NCBI GenBank assembly: GCA_903862805.1
Contig: CAIOZP010000637.1
Span: 1-5,661 of the forward strand
From: an uncultured Fibrobacterota bacterium
GTDB taxonomy: Bacteria; Fibrobacterota; Chitinivibrionia; Chitinivibrionales; CAIOZP01
DNA: 5,661 nucleotides
Direction of reading: 5' to 3'
Made by a program: the position numbers and the translations under genes. The notes beneath the pieces were generated by a model. The model made no database searches. It was not told the DNA's origin and was given only the letters and a program-made list of their open reading frames with translations. This document shows, piece after piece, positions 5,649 to 5,661 of this stretch (position 1 is the first letter of the stretch; the number at the start of each line of letters is the position of its first letter).

Positions 5649-5661
5649 CTCTCTTGTGCGG

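Noticed and set aside
1..5661. CRISPR array, insertion-sequence ends, riboswitch or origin
   Set aside because: No regularly spaced repeats, terminal inverted repeats with transposase, conserved riboswitch core or clustered DnaA-type boxes were seen.

Overview
The window looks like chromosomal DNA of a Fibrobacterota bacterium (Fibrobacter or a relative). The main reason is a full-length member of the TIGR02147/DUF4423 family, a protein family heavily amplified in Fibrobacter, plus a truncated relative of it. The other signs are a secreted protein ending in a type IX-secretion-like sorting domain and a lipoprotein with a carboxypeptidase-regulatory-like fold. The assignment rests on recognising these families by eye; no search was run.

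Left part (1-1340): accessory and decayed DNA. It opens with the last codons of an upstream gene and a strong intrinsic terminator (82-116). Next comes a pair of GGTGACAC direct repeats, then the 3' portion of a tRNA-Arg(ACG) whose 5' half is absent, followed by its own terminator (265-309). From about 310 to 1240 there is no intact gene. On the minus strand, 842-1238 reads in pieces of three frames as a tyrosine recombinase (phage-type integrase). A partial tRNA next to a dead integrase is the expected scar of an integrative element.

Middle part (1341-2952): a short gene encoding only the N-terminal helix-turn-helix-like part of a TIGR02147 protein, followed 79 bases later by a secreted protein with degenerate YD/RHS-like repeats and a C-terminal sorting-like domain. 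A long hairpin (2906-2952) closes this unit.

Right part (2953-5661): after a 310-base non-coding gap with a plausible promoter comes a full-length TIGR02147 protein (3184-4023). Its stop overlaps the start of a large lipoprotein gene (4020-5453) in an ATGA junction, so the two are almost certainly co-translated. A third start, with a strong ribosome binding site and signal peptide (5541), runs into an early stop at 5646 just before the window ends.

Taken together, the window shows the same two-gene layout twice: a TIGR02147 protein followed by an exported protein on the same strand, each preceded by the sequence TATATTAC. One copy is full-length and tightly coupled; the other has a truncated first gene and looser spacing. 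The inference that the TIGR02147 protein regulates or senses for its exported partner comes from gene layout only.
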